A stretch of 64,000 nucleotides of DNA from Neospora caninum Liverpool (taxonomy: Eukaryota > Apicomplexa > Conoidasida > Eucoccidiorida > Sarcocystidae). Position numbers and translations under genes: made by a program. The notes beneath the pieces were generated by a model. It did not search any database and was not told the DNA's origin. It worked only from the letters and a program-made list of their open reading frames with translations. The stretch spans positions 2,314,793 to 2,378,792 of the forward strand of contig NC_018392.1 of the NCBI RefSeq assembly GCF_000208865.1, read 5' to 3'. Below, piece by piece: positions 11,003 to 29,774 of this stretch. The first letter of the stretch is position 1, and each line of letters opens with the position of its first letter.

Positions 11003-13750
11003 GAGGACGAGGAGTGCACGAGAGACAGAGGCAGTTGTGCTACCTGCAGGGGGCGACAGAAAAGGGGGAAGTGAATACACCCAAACACGACGCCGACGTG
11101 GCCATGTGTGAACCAGGCGAGACGCACGTGGTGAGAGGCGTTTTAGCCTTCAGGGGCGCGTGAGGTTCTCTTGAAAGAACCAAGACAAGGAAGGAAGGAA
11201 AGTGAGGTGACCTCGCGCTGCTCAAGTGACTGACTGGCATGTGAGCAGGGAGGCACACACACACACAAACATATGGCCGCACTCAGCCGTCAAGTCACTT
11301 GACACTGCGACTGCGCTGCTTGCTGTCCCTTGTCCGAAGAAGAAAACTTATCCGTTCTGGTGATGGCGGGCGTCTCGGTACCGTGCCGCTGTGCCCGACG
11401 TTTTTCCTCCTTGTCTCAGCGGCGGCCCGTCCGCCGTGGGCGGCACGGCCCCGCGTGGGTTTTTTGTGGAGTCGCACCCTCCCACCGCAGTCCAGTAAAG
11501 GAATTTTGCTTTTTCAGATGGACGCTCCGGGTGCTATTGGGAGCCGCAACGTCCAGTGGAATTCACGATATCTTGCATCTTTCCTTCTCCCAGTCAGCGG
11601 CGCATACGCGAACACTCCCTCCTCCTGGTAGCTTTTCAGCTTATATTCAGAGGTTCTGCGACAGTTGTGTCTCCGCCCGCGCCGCCGACAGTGTCGTGTC
11701 CACTTCTCCCTCTCCCCGGCTTGATTCCCGTGGAAAGGGGAAGAACAGAGAAACAGGCCGCGGTACTAAAACTCGACCCAGGGTCGGACGCGTCTTGCAC
11801 GCGCCATAGTGCGGCTTTTAACCTCCCCAACGTGGGGCCTTATTCTGACGCACTCTCTGTGTGACCAAAAGATTTCGCAAAAGAACGCGTCGGAGCTCTG
11901 CAATTGTCGCCCACTAGTTCGCAGAAAGGTCTACAGAGAGGAAGACCTCGCCACCGACTGCTCCCAGGAGGCCTCGGAGCACGAACGCACTTCAGACAGC
12001 AACTCCCAGACATGTCCACGTATCTGACTAGAGATCCAAGGAGCGAAGTGCATGGTTTGTGTTTGTTCGGCGTGACCACACAAGCAAGAACCCCCCGGCA
12101 GGAGCAATTGTCAGTGGGTAGCTCCAGGCAAGGCTCGAATCGAATGCGAACGAAGTGGTCTGGATAGCAAAACAACGTGATTTTGAGAACCGCGTCCAAG
12201 CAAAACCTAAGCATTCCCTCAGTGGAAGATCGTGGCTGGCAACCTTGTGTGTTCTCGGCTGTGCACGTGTGTTCCTGTGGGGCACAACTGTGGCGAAAAG
12301 ACAGCTCTTTGTGGGTTTCTCAACAAAAACAAATATTCGGACAGGGACGCAAGGTTGAACCACTCCGAGAATCCTGGAGAAGGTCACCAAATACCTTGAG
12401 CAAAAACTGGATGCGGGATGCCCCTGAGGCAACGCGAAAAGAATTGTACACGAACTCGCCACACTCCTCTGCGAACTTTTTGTTACAACAGCAGTCCTTT
12501 TTGTTTTACCGGGTACCCCATATTTGAGCCTCCCTAAGACTTGGACCGTTGACGAGAATCCCGCACAGAGATGACCGCAACAGGACTTCCCCTCCGCCCT
12601 GACGCAGATCGGCCATAACGGGCGAAGCAGGCAGCTGCAAATTCGCTAACACTCTTTCAGCCGACGAGCTTCTCCGCAGGAGACCAGCATTAAACGCGGC
12701 TTGTCCTAGGCTACGAAGCTCTTTCTGCCTTCTCACAACGCACCTACCGATCCTCCCATGGAGAGGATCCAAGTTACTTGAGTACACACTCAAAAGAGGC
12801 GTGCTGCACTGACCTGTCTCTTCCACGGGAGACCACGTCTCGACCATGCACTTCCAAAACAGATTGTACCGTTCTTCCGCCCGTCGGAAATGATCTGGGT
12901 GTTTGCGCCTTCTCCAACCTCGAACCGCCGACACGTGCAGAGTTTCCGTGACGCCGCTTGGGACGTCTGTCGACAAATGTCTGTAACCAGGCATTCGCGC
13001 GCCCTTGCCCAGAAAGCACGGAAACGCTCTCCGAAAGGGAGACGTTAAGTGTTCAATTTGACGTTCACGCGAGATGCGCCAGGCATGCTCTAACAAACAA
13101 GGCGAGCAGGCGCCTATTTGCAACCAAACCTTCCCCCCCTTTTTTATCGTCAGCCTCTATCACCATCAGCCCGCACGTCTTCGCAAGAGCCTTCCCGAAA
13201 CACGCATAGCATAGAGTGGCAGCGGGGCGTTGAGTGGTGGGAAATTCCTGTCTCCATCGCGTATTCAAACAATACCCCTGTGTGGGCTGGGCTCCACACT
13301 TCTCCGTAACTGGGCGGCAAGACGTCTACGCTGACAGTCATATTCCCCACAGACATTTAAGGACGAAAGGACTTTTTCCTGAGTTCGGTCCCTCATCCTT
13401 CCAGCGAAATCAAGAATCGAACCTTCTTTCTCTGACCCCGTGGTCCGGCCACACATGTGCACGGGAAGGCAGTTTGCTGCCTCCCGAAACCAGCAGCAAA
13501 TATCTAGAAACGCTACCTTCTGGTTGTGTAGTAGAAATCGATACCGCACCCTGCTTCATTCGGCCTGCCCACGCTACACTCAGGGAAGACAACCCCGCCA
13601 CGTCCTGTCGGCTTTCTAACACTTGAAACCGTCCGTACGCAGTTTCCAACTTCCCTGGCGCTGCAGCGCGTAAACGCGGCAGGAAACGCCGCTCGCCTGT
13701 CAAACTCCGCGCGCTACTTCCTTGCGTCGACCGTCTCTGCCGACGTGTCT
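11003..13750. other. Convergent intergenic region between TPR and OTU genes
   Basis: It should contain the 3' untranslated regions of both flanking genes. Open frames on both strands are short and lack the composition of the neighbouring coding exons. No RNA gene or mobile element is recognised. A short CA tract lies near 11251-11270. Confidence 0.5.
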
Positions 13751-16700
13751 CTATCTGCTGCTCGCCGTGTGCCTGAGCCAGTTTCCTAGCCAGCTTCCAG
13801 TCGGCGCGACGCCGGTGGGACTTCCATCTGAACCAACCAGAGTGATTCCCGAACTACGCTCGGATGCACTCTCGGTGCCGGGAGTCCCCTTTCGCGTAAA
13901 CCCTACCACTCGCCGGGCCGCCGCACTGTGAGGGGTCTGCCTGGAATACGCGACACCACTTGAGCTCGCGCCTGGTAGCACCACACGCGACGAAAAACCT
14001 GCGCCAGTGACTACGGGATACCCGGCTACCACCTGGCTCGGGTCTACCTGTACGTACACCCCATCGGGTCGCCGAATACAGTGTTTTACTCCTGGATCGC
14101 CAGTGCTCGCCAGTCTCCAGGGGCCGGCAGCTGTCTCCCCTGCGGCGCTCAAACGCGGCACAAGCACCTGTTGAGTGGAAGGCGACTCGTTCTGTCCACG
14201 ACCGTTCGGCTGATTTCCGCCCGCAAACGCGGGTACAGCAGAGCTTCTCGAACTCCCGCTTTCCGGCGGCAACTGCCCGGAGGCTTTTCGCCAAGCCGCG
14301 CTGAACGATTCAGCGTCCCTGGAGTTTCCTTCGCTGCCTGCTTCCCCCGTAGGTGCTGTGTGGAACATTTGTGCAAATTCGGCCGATGTCAGCATGCAGG
14401 CCTCGAGTGAAGAAGAGTCTGCCGCATTGGCGGCGGACGGCGATTTGGCATAAGGACGCATCCTTGGGTCCTCCGCCGTGGCGGATACAGGAGCGTCTGC
14501 TTTCTTCTCACTCTCCAAAGAAACCGGAAACGGGGGCCGAGCCGCCGACTTGGCGGCAGACGACGCAGCGATTCCAGCGGAAGGCACGCGCGTCACCACC
14601 CCCGCAACCCCGTTGGTGCGGCCGAGAACGCCTCCCACGCGAGACGCCTCGTGCGATCTGACATCTGATCTCGCTGCGTCGGGTCGCGACATGCCCCCGG
14701 CGCCGTCTGCGAGCCTGACGCTGCCGCTCGAGGCAGAACTGGCGGCGACACGGCCAGGCTGAGCTGACGAGGCAAACGAAGCCGGCGTCGACTGACGCGC
14801 GGCAGCCGAACTGCCCCCCGTCGCAGACCCCGCAGGGAACGGCCGAGAGCCGGTCGTTTCCACGGTGGCAGGCGTGGGTAGCGCGAACACGCCTCCGAGT
14901 TTGTCGTCCGGAAACGGGTATTTCTGGTGTAGATGCGCTGGGGGCCCAGGAGACGCAGAGGCTGCCGTCGAGGCGGATGACATTTTACGGGACGACAGCG
15001 AGGCAGCCAGGCCGGTTCCGGCCATCAGGAGCCCTTGAGACGCGGTGGGAACCGGGTACGAGGTGGAGACGCAAGTTTCTGAACCGGACGCGGAGTTGCC
15101 CACGAACGGCAGCCCCGATGCCTGGCCACCAGACCCAGGCCTGCCGGCTTTCGTTCCGCTCTCTTGCCACAGCTGCTTCAGCTTCTGTTGCGAGAGATAC
15201 TCGTGCCGAAGCCGCTGCTGATCCGGCGTGTAGGTCTGCTGCGTCGCCGGCCAATACAACGGGTTTCCCGTCCCCCACACGGTGCCTGGCGAGGCATGCT
15301 CCACGGCTCCATACGCGCCAATGTAAGGCGGCGCGTTTCCAGAAATGGGAACAAAGAAAGACGAGGCCGCGTGTCGTGGCTTCGCGTTCGGAGCCGCCCC
15401 CGCTGCCGCCGTCCTCTCCCCGTCGGCCATCGATTGCGAGACGCCCAGCCTCCCCGGCCCTCCTGGGCTGCCGAGACGACGCGCCACAGACCCCGTAGGC
15501 GCCTGTGGAGAGTCTGTCGCTGACAGAGCGACGGGCGCAGTTCGAGGAGCGGCGCTCGAGACCCGCGTCGAAGGGATTCCGTTCTGCGCGGACGGACCCC
15601 CTGGCGTCTCTTCGACTCGTCTGCCTGACCCCAGCTGGAAAGCTGGCCCACCTCGCCAGCGCTCGCCTGGCGCAGCGCCTGTCCTTTCCGCGTCCACTCT
15701 CAGCTCTCCGACGTTTGGGGGGTGCTGGAATCCGGCGTGAAACTCGCCCAGCACCAGCCGCGCATTCGTAACAGGCACTGTGTACGGAGGAAGCAGACAA
15801 GTTCTGGAGGCGCCTGCTGACGTCTTCGGTTCCGCGCCTGGGCCGCGAGCGTCTTGCGATGCTCCAAGTGGATGTGGTCTTTGCTTTGGGTCCGTTGCAG
15901 TCGCTCGGGACGCCTCGAACAGTGCCCAGATGCGATTGCAAATGTCCTGGGCCTTCTTGTGTGGGCGGTTCTTCTGCTTTCCCGCCGCTGCGGCTTCTGC
16001 AAAAAGCTGGCGTTGCTGCTCAGCCAGCGCCTGGAGCTCCGCCGGCTCGAGTCCCCACTCCGCAGCAAGCCGTGTTTGTTCAGCTGCATCCAGAGCTGCA
16101 CTTTCGTCGTCGATGGCCTGCTCCAAATGAAGGAGACGACGGAGACCTAGGTATTCCAGCGTTCCGACAGGATTGTCTTGCGAAAGGGGGAAGGGCGTCG
16201 AGAGGCGCTGAACCTACACAAACCGTAATATAAGGTGTGCCGGGCGCGGGACAGAACTGCAAAGCGGAACAAGGAACAGGCAGTACCCTGACGCTGAGAC
16301 GACAGCTCAAACCACGAGACACCACGGAAGTGCACGGGTTTGGAAGCAAACCAGTCTTTCACGTCTGTTGTTGTCCTTCTCTTGGCGGGGGGCCAGCCAG
16401 CTCCTCGCAGTATGCGACCTCCGCCTGTGAGTTGTCTCGCGAGGACGACGCAGTCCTCTCCACAGGCAACGACGAAGTGTTTCGTTTCGTCGATGAGTGC
16501 TTGCACTGCACACATTTCTCTCGCGATCACCACTTACTGAGGAGTAGTGCCCCGGCGTAGCACTCCAGATAAGGCGAACGGTAGGCTTTTGCCCATCCCG
16601 GTCGTCGCGCTCGTCTTCATAAAAGGTTTTCCGCACGTGAAAGCTGTCGTCGTAGATTTCGATGGAAAAGTCGTAGAGCATGGACAGAGCCCGCAGCTCT

Positions 16701-19136
16701 CGGTCGTCGGCCCATTCTGTGAACAGATGTAAACGCCACGGAGCCGTCACCACGGTGAGGTTCTTCCTCGCACAACACTGGTCACTTCCTGTCTCGCGAC
16801 TGGAGCGGGAACTGCCAGCAACCGGGGGAACGTGAACGAAAACGCAACCGGCACGAAGAGTCCGCAACTATGAAAAGCCCGTCAGCCTTCAGCACCCCTT
16901 TCCTGCACACGTGGATCCGAGTGTATCTCTTCGAAACCGGCGCATTTGCTCCTTTGGAAATCCACGTGAGACGGTGCCTCGCTCTGCAACCACTTTGATT
17001 CTGCCTTACCTCCGGCTGTTGCAATTTTCGCCAGGTACGCTTCAAAACTGGGACCGTCCGCTTCGTCAACAAAGGGTTCGAACTCGCGCTGTTTGATCCG
17101 CTGCATCGAGGCAGAACAGAAGAATCGCACGCTGCGTTCCCATGCGACGGCTGTCTGACCACGAACTTACCACACCCGAAAGGGAGACGGAAAGCCCCGA
17201 CTCGATCTATCTCCAGCTGCAGCCTGCGCTGCATGTTCGATCTCTGCAAAAGCACGTCCTCGCTTCTCACCCCCAGCCTTGAGCTCCATGCGCTCTGCTT
17301 GCGGGAAAAGAACCAAAAAACGGGCACTGTATACTGTTCTTCTCGAGCCGTAATGCGCAACGGAAAACCGACTCTCGTTCGTCCTTTCCACTAGACAGCC
17401 TACATAAAAATGGGATACCGTCTCGTCCCCCGCTGTCCGCGCATCCGTTCGTTTGTCCACACTGCTCGACAGGATGTAGGTATGCAAATGGGGGAAGTCA
17501 ACTCCGTCCGCGCGCTCACCATGACTTCGACGGCCATCTGTCGGATGTAGAAATGGTAGTCCTGGGTGCCGTACAGCTGAAGGAATCAACAGGACCGCAT
17601 ACTGACCAGTGAGAGAAGCCGTTGATTTGCACGCGGCAAGTTGCGCGTTCAAGCGGACTCGCCTTTCTCTACCGTTGAGGTTTTTTTGTCCCGCGAAGAC
17701 CCCGGCGCTTTTCAAGATCTCGGCACGGACTCAGTTGAGTCTGCTGGACCTCCGAAGGGCGGCGACTTCCACTTGCATGCACTCTTGGTGGACTGACGCC
17801 CTGTGCGTGCGAGTCGCACTTGGGCCAGGCCGACTCTCTCTTTGCTTACCTGATCCGAGAAAGACCGGAACATGCAGTTGCCGTCGCCTTCCACCTGGCG
17901 CTTGACGAGGTCTTGCCACCACGGCGGCCTTGCCTTCAGTCCCCTGAGATCAAACTCTTTCGAGACTGAGCAGGCTGTGCTAGCCGAACTGCTGCTATTG
18001 CTGTTCGACACACTTGAAGCGCTGTTGGATCTCGACCGCAGGTCGGCGGAGTCGACATGGGTCTCCTCGATCTTCTTCTCCCCGTCCTGCTCGTCTTCGT
18101 CCTTTTCCCTCCCTGGCGCCGCGGCCTCACTCGGTCTCAGCTGCCCCCTCAGAGCCGCGGCGGCCTGTGGCGTTGCTGAGCGGCTCGAACCCGGGGAGGG
18201 AGCGCTGTCGGGGCGACGCGTCCCTCTCGCTGACGCACCCCGCGTACCTTTCCTCTCGACAGCCGCGCCCGGCACTTCACTCGCCTTCTTCTCTTCGCAA
18301 GCCGCGGCCGCGCCGTCCTCTCGCTTCTCTTCCGACTCGCAGGCGTCCTGCGACTCCGCTGCCTCGCCCGCCTCGAGGGCGACTTCCCTGTCAACGGACT
18401 CGGAGGCTGAAAACGCGCACTCCAGTTCCGGGGGCTCTCCGCTGCGTTTGTCTCGGCCTTCCTTCGCCTTTGGAGTACCTTTGACGGCGCCAACGGAATG
18501 CCGTGTCGACCGACTCTTGTCCTCCGTCTGATTCGGTTTCGTGCAGGAAAGCGCCGGGCTGGTATTTGTGGATTTGTTTCCAGGCTCCGCTGGGGCGTCG
18601 GCTCCGCGCACGTCTGCTTCAGGTGACTTGCCTTCCGGTCCTTGCCCGCCTTTTTGCTCCAGGCCGGCACGGGTATTCAGGCTCGAACTGGGTATGGCTG
18701 GCCCGCAGGGAGGCGCCGCTATGGAACGGGGCGGCGGCGTCACCCGCGAGGGCCCGACGCGAGGTGGAGCGCTCCCCTGTTCCTTGCGTGGCTTTCGGGA
18801 TTGCGGCGATCGCGACAACGGCGAGCTCGCCGTGCGCGTAGACGAGCTGAGCCGTGCAGATCTCTCTTTTTTTTTGTCTTCTGCCGCGGCCACTTTGGGT
18901 GATGAGACCTGCGAGACGCGATTTCCGCCGTAACGTTCGCTGTAGCTTCGGCTCTTGCTCGTCTCGCTCGCCCTGGTCGGCGCAGTTCGAGTCGACGAGC
19001 ATTGTGAAGACTCTGGGATCTTCTTTTTCCCTGTCCGACTCGACTTGGTTGCAGATAGCAACAGAGCCGCCGCCTCCACCCTGGAGGACTCCGCAACGAC
19101 GGCGCACGACGCGGCGACTTCCGTCCCGTTCTTCAT
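13751..19136 (-). CDS. OTU-family deubiquitinase (OTUD3/OTUD5-like) with large disordered flanks
   Basis: Five exons join in phase: 19136-17850, 17576-17520, 17100-17010, 16716-16538 and 16213-13751, giving 1,358 residues. The start is the first ATG, at 19136; the frame extends upstream only through a TTG codon. The OTU domain covers about residues 410-540 and is split across all five exons. GDGNCMFRSFSDQ carries the catalytic Asp418 and Cys421. LYGTQDYHFYIRQMAVEVM and FEPFVDEADGPSFEAYL follow, then WADDRELRALSMLYDFSIEIY, and GHYSSV supplies the catalytic His535. FEPFV plus the Ala-Gly-Glu-Trp-Ala step recalls OTUD3, while the N-terminal part also fits OTUD5. Members cleave ubiquitin from substrates; linkage preference cannot be read here. 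Residues 1-400 are Ser/Lys/Glu-rich, and about 550-1358 are Ser/Ala/Gly/Pro-rich without a recognised domain. A short Ala/Glu/Gln helix right after the OTU domain could be a ubiquitin-interacting segment, which is speculative. Confidence 0.88.
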
Positions 19137-22100
19137 CGTGCAGAGAGCGAGAACACCCTCCGGCCCGTTAGGCCACAATTTCCTCGACTAAAGCGTGCAC
19201 CGCCGAAGGCAACGTTTTGGGAGGAACGGCGAGGAGAGGAAAAGCCGAGGGAATCCAGGAGCAGAAAAGGAGAGCTTCCCAACGGAACTCATTAGGACGA
19301 CGAGGGATTGACGAGCGGAGATTCCGAGAGTACACTGTCAGGGAGGAAATCGGTGACTCCGAATTGCCACCAGAATCGCACAGAGAGCGGGGGGGGGGGG
19401 GGGAAAGGCGGCCGGAAAGGTTGGATGACAAAACCCACGCAGAGGAGAAAACGAAACGAGCAAGGGCGCACTGGAGGCAGCACGCGGCGCGCACTGGACG
19501 AGATCCAGGTGTGGACGACCGGAGAACAACAAAGTGGCGACTCCAGCGGTTCGAAACAGAAACTCATGCTTAGGAAAGCGGGATGGGGAGTTCCGACACG
19601 CCCATCCGCAATTGAGAAGGCGAGCGAGTCAAGCCGTGGAAGTGGCGCTTGACCGAGATCCGTGCGGAACCTGGACGAGAGAGGGCACTGAACCTGCGGT
19701 GACGGCTTTTTGGAGACGCAGACTCAAAATGCGGGCTGGTACACCAGATTGACGCGTGGTTCCTGCAGAAGGTCCACCTAGGAAGTTAATCGTTCATACC
19801 AAAAAACGCCGAATGAGCAATCGAACCGTGAGACAAAGCCCCGGGTTATTTTTCGGGGGCTCATTCAGCCGTATTTCGAGGGACGGTGCCGAGCGAGGGG
19901 GAAAGACCGGAAACTCGGCGTCCCACGACCGAGCTTGCCCGGGCGAAACCTCGCTCGACGCAGATGACTCGCTTTTAGGAGCGACCCGACGCGATTACAA
20001 AAATTGCGCTCCTTTCTGCTCGTGTGAGAGCGAGAAACGACGAGAGCGAATGTGTCACTGCGTGTGCCTCGATAGCATGGCGAGTAAATCGTTCCGGCAC
20101 GAGTCAACTACCCGCCGCAACCTCTGAGTAAAAAAGTTAGACAAGGTGGAGATCGCGGAAATTTTCCGTGCATATACAAGACCGTTCCACACTCACGCAG
20201 TCCTGCGTTGACTCGATTTCCGCCAGTGACGCCGAATCTCCTCTCGCAGCAAGCGCGCGAGTTTTTTAGCCGGCAGCAAGCGCCGCACTCCCCCCGGCTG
20301 ATATCGTTCGTATCCGTCCTCGAGCGGGGCTGCGTTGCAACTCTCCGTCTCGGGGTTGATTTTTTGCCTGGCGCAGCTGCTTCTCACGGCAACGTCGGGC
20401 AGCGCCTTTCCTCGAAATGTCGGGCGTCCACATTAATGTTCGAAGCTTTGAACGCCGCGCGCGAGGCGAAGGATGCGGGTTCATTCACTTGCTGTACATT
20501 GGCGCAGACACAGACCCGAGCGTCACAAAATGAAACCTGCAAAATTCGCGAGACTTCACAGACACCGAAAACGCACAGAGGGGACGCATCTCGTCCACCA
20601 AAAACTCGTCTCTCAGTTTTTTCAGCAGTCCACTGAGTGCTCCGTCAGCCGGGCGGGAAGCCTCCCGTATATACGGGGTTCTTGCCTCCCGCGCTGCGGC
20701 GTGGAAACCCCTGCAACCTCGGGCGCTGTTTGCGCGCTCTGGCGAAAAGGAAAATGCAACTCCCGAACCCCTTTTCTGTGTGCGTCCTCATGCTGAGTGA
20801 CGCCACATCGTCGTTCTGGAATACTCACCACGCAAGACGATGCGGCACAATGTGGGAGAGCCCTGTGGAACCGTGTACCGCCGAGGCACTCCGTTGCACG
20901 GCTCTCTTCAATTTAGAGGGGTTTGAACCTTTTCCGCAAACGGCTAATGCCCTCTAAATAGCAAGACGTGCTCCGGCGTTCAGGGGGCCCGTGGGAATAC
21001 CAATTGGTGGTTTTCAAGTACACGTACAAAGCAAGCTCCTCCAGGAACAGTATCGTCATACGAACCACTCACCGTATCACGGAAAACGCTGCGGGTCGTT
21101 AGACATAGATGCCATTAGCCGACAAGATGCTCCGGGGTAAACCGTCCGGGGCCCATCCGCTTTAAGGGTTCCACGGGAAGGAAGCCTTTCTCACTTTCGA
21201 TACCCCTGTGAGCATCAATGCGCCCTGGGAGCGTCTCACAAGAATGCGAGAGGGATGCTCCTCGATGTCTGACGAAGGTAGCCAGGAACCTCGTTTGCAT
21301 CCTTCAGCGTACTTCCTTGCATTTAATGCCTCGTCCACTCAACGCGGTGGGTTGCGCATAGAAGGCTCAGGGTTCGCCATGGACGGAGTGTGCCGCTGTA
21401 CTTTCCTGGGAATACTGGAGCTCAGCTGACAAGAGTGGATAAGGCGCCGAAGTTAGATTGCGTAAGCTGTGTCCCGCTCCGGGTGTTGACAACCTGCTGA
21501 TCTCAGAACGAATCGCCACCTCGTTTCGAATCACATTCCTTTTTCCTGAGCACTCTTCAGTCTGATGAATCGCCGAAACTGCCACACGGCACGTGTTGCT
21601 GAAGTCAAGCGAGTTGCAGTGCCTCCTCCCGACACTGGCCCGAACGTGGCCAAGCCCCGCCCTTCTTGCCGTTTCCCTTTCCTGAAGTAGACCCCGATCT
21701 GGTCTGTAGAAAAACCTGTAGAAAGTTTTTTTCCCGCTCAGTTTGGGGCACGACAGGAACCCGTAGCGGCCTGCTCGGGCACTGAAACGGAGCCCGTCCG
21801 CGGAAGGGATTTCTCTGGAGCTGTTAGGGAGAGAATTTGTTCAGCGCAGGGAAACGGCCGATCACAACGGTGACCCCCGAGTCTTCAAAATGGGATAAGA
21901 AAAAAACAGCGTGATCGTTCCCCCGTCCCTCTCCTGTCTTATAGGACCTACATGTGGTAACGCGAGTCGTAAATGAAAACGAGACTTGCACGTGAGCGCC
22001 GGGGGCCGCCACAGCTTACGCGCGGCAAAACGTGCGGTTGAATGGGTGAAGCGAAACGATCAAAACGGAGTACAGCTGGACGAGGACTTCCGTTCGCTTC

Positions 22101-23097
22101 TCTTGCCGAACAGAGGGAACTACAAATCGACAGGGGGATGTCGCTCTGTTGGCGTGTGACCACGCTTCATCAATACTTTGGCGGGGAACTGTATAGAACT
22201 CTATCGTGTTTGCGCAGTTTTCCCGGAAACTCATGTTTTTGGGCATTGCTTCTAGCATTGCGGGTGTGTCTAGGCTGAGGAGCGAAGGGGTTTACTTCCA
22301 CAGTTCCGCGTGTTTAGTGTCAGCGTCGCTCCAGCACTCCACGCGGTCGCGCCCGCAGTTCATCTGACACACGACCGTTAGTGTATATGCAAACCTCGGC
22401 GGACCCCAGACGGCACAACGCCGTGAGTTTTCTCTTTCTTTGTCCATCCTCGCGTTCGCAACTACGGTCGGAAAGAACGGAAAAACTGCAGCGAGCATAG
22501 AGAAGACGCTCGTGACAGTCCACCCGTTGTAAGCTAACCCAAGTGAACACAGAGCTCCACCGACCTCAGTACCGTCACGATTCTATCTTTCCCTTCTTCC
22601 TGCCTGCCGGTCCAGTGCACGTCGTAAAAGAAGGGCCAAAAGAGAAAAAGACAAGCACACCACCAACAGTCCACGATTCAAAAGATCACTCCAGGACCAC
22701 CGTGCTCAGCGGTCGTGCATAGCGAAACACCAGCGCTTTTTCCTTTTCCATACACAGAAAGGAACGGCACAGGAAATACCACGGCTCTGAGGTGCGGCAG
22801 AGGCAGGGGACGAAAAAACTCCTGGAACATTGTCGGCGAGACCGAACTCACAAACGGCAGCACATGCGAAACCAAGAAAACATGCCGGACGCCAACGTGA
22901 GTCAAACTTTTGCACGTTGGTGGAGTCGGCTGCCTCGACTCTACCTATCGCTTCATTCCTTCGTACAGCCCCGCGCTCAGATCCGCTTCGCGCGCATTTT
23001 GGCCTGTGCGTTCCTACCCATTCTCCCCCTTTTGTCTGTTTCAGTCCCTGCGCCGTCCTTTTTGCCGTGAGAAAAAACCAGGAAGGGCGCGAAATAT
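19137..23097. other. Upstream region of OTU gene and 3' flank of GCN5 gene
   Basis: Four kilobases between two head-to-tail minus-strand genes. Only short frames with no motif occur. A run of 15 G lies at 19389-19403, about 250 bases upstream of the OTU ATG. The rest probably holds the OTU promoter and 5' untranslated region and the GCN5 3' untranslated region. I see no RNA gene. Confidence 0.5.
19389..19403. repeat. Poly-G homopolymer (15 bases)
   Basis: An uninterrupted G run on the plus strand in the 5' flank of the OTU gene. The true length is likely uncertain, because such runs are error-prone in assemblies. Confidence 0.9.

Positions 23098-29774
<6,677 letters not shown>

Noticed and set aside
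14985..15941. A 318-residue minus-strand frame inside the OTU gene
   Set aside because: It overlaps the last OTU exon in another frame, is Arg-rich without motif, and has no consistent splice partners.
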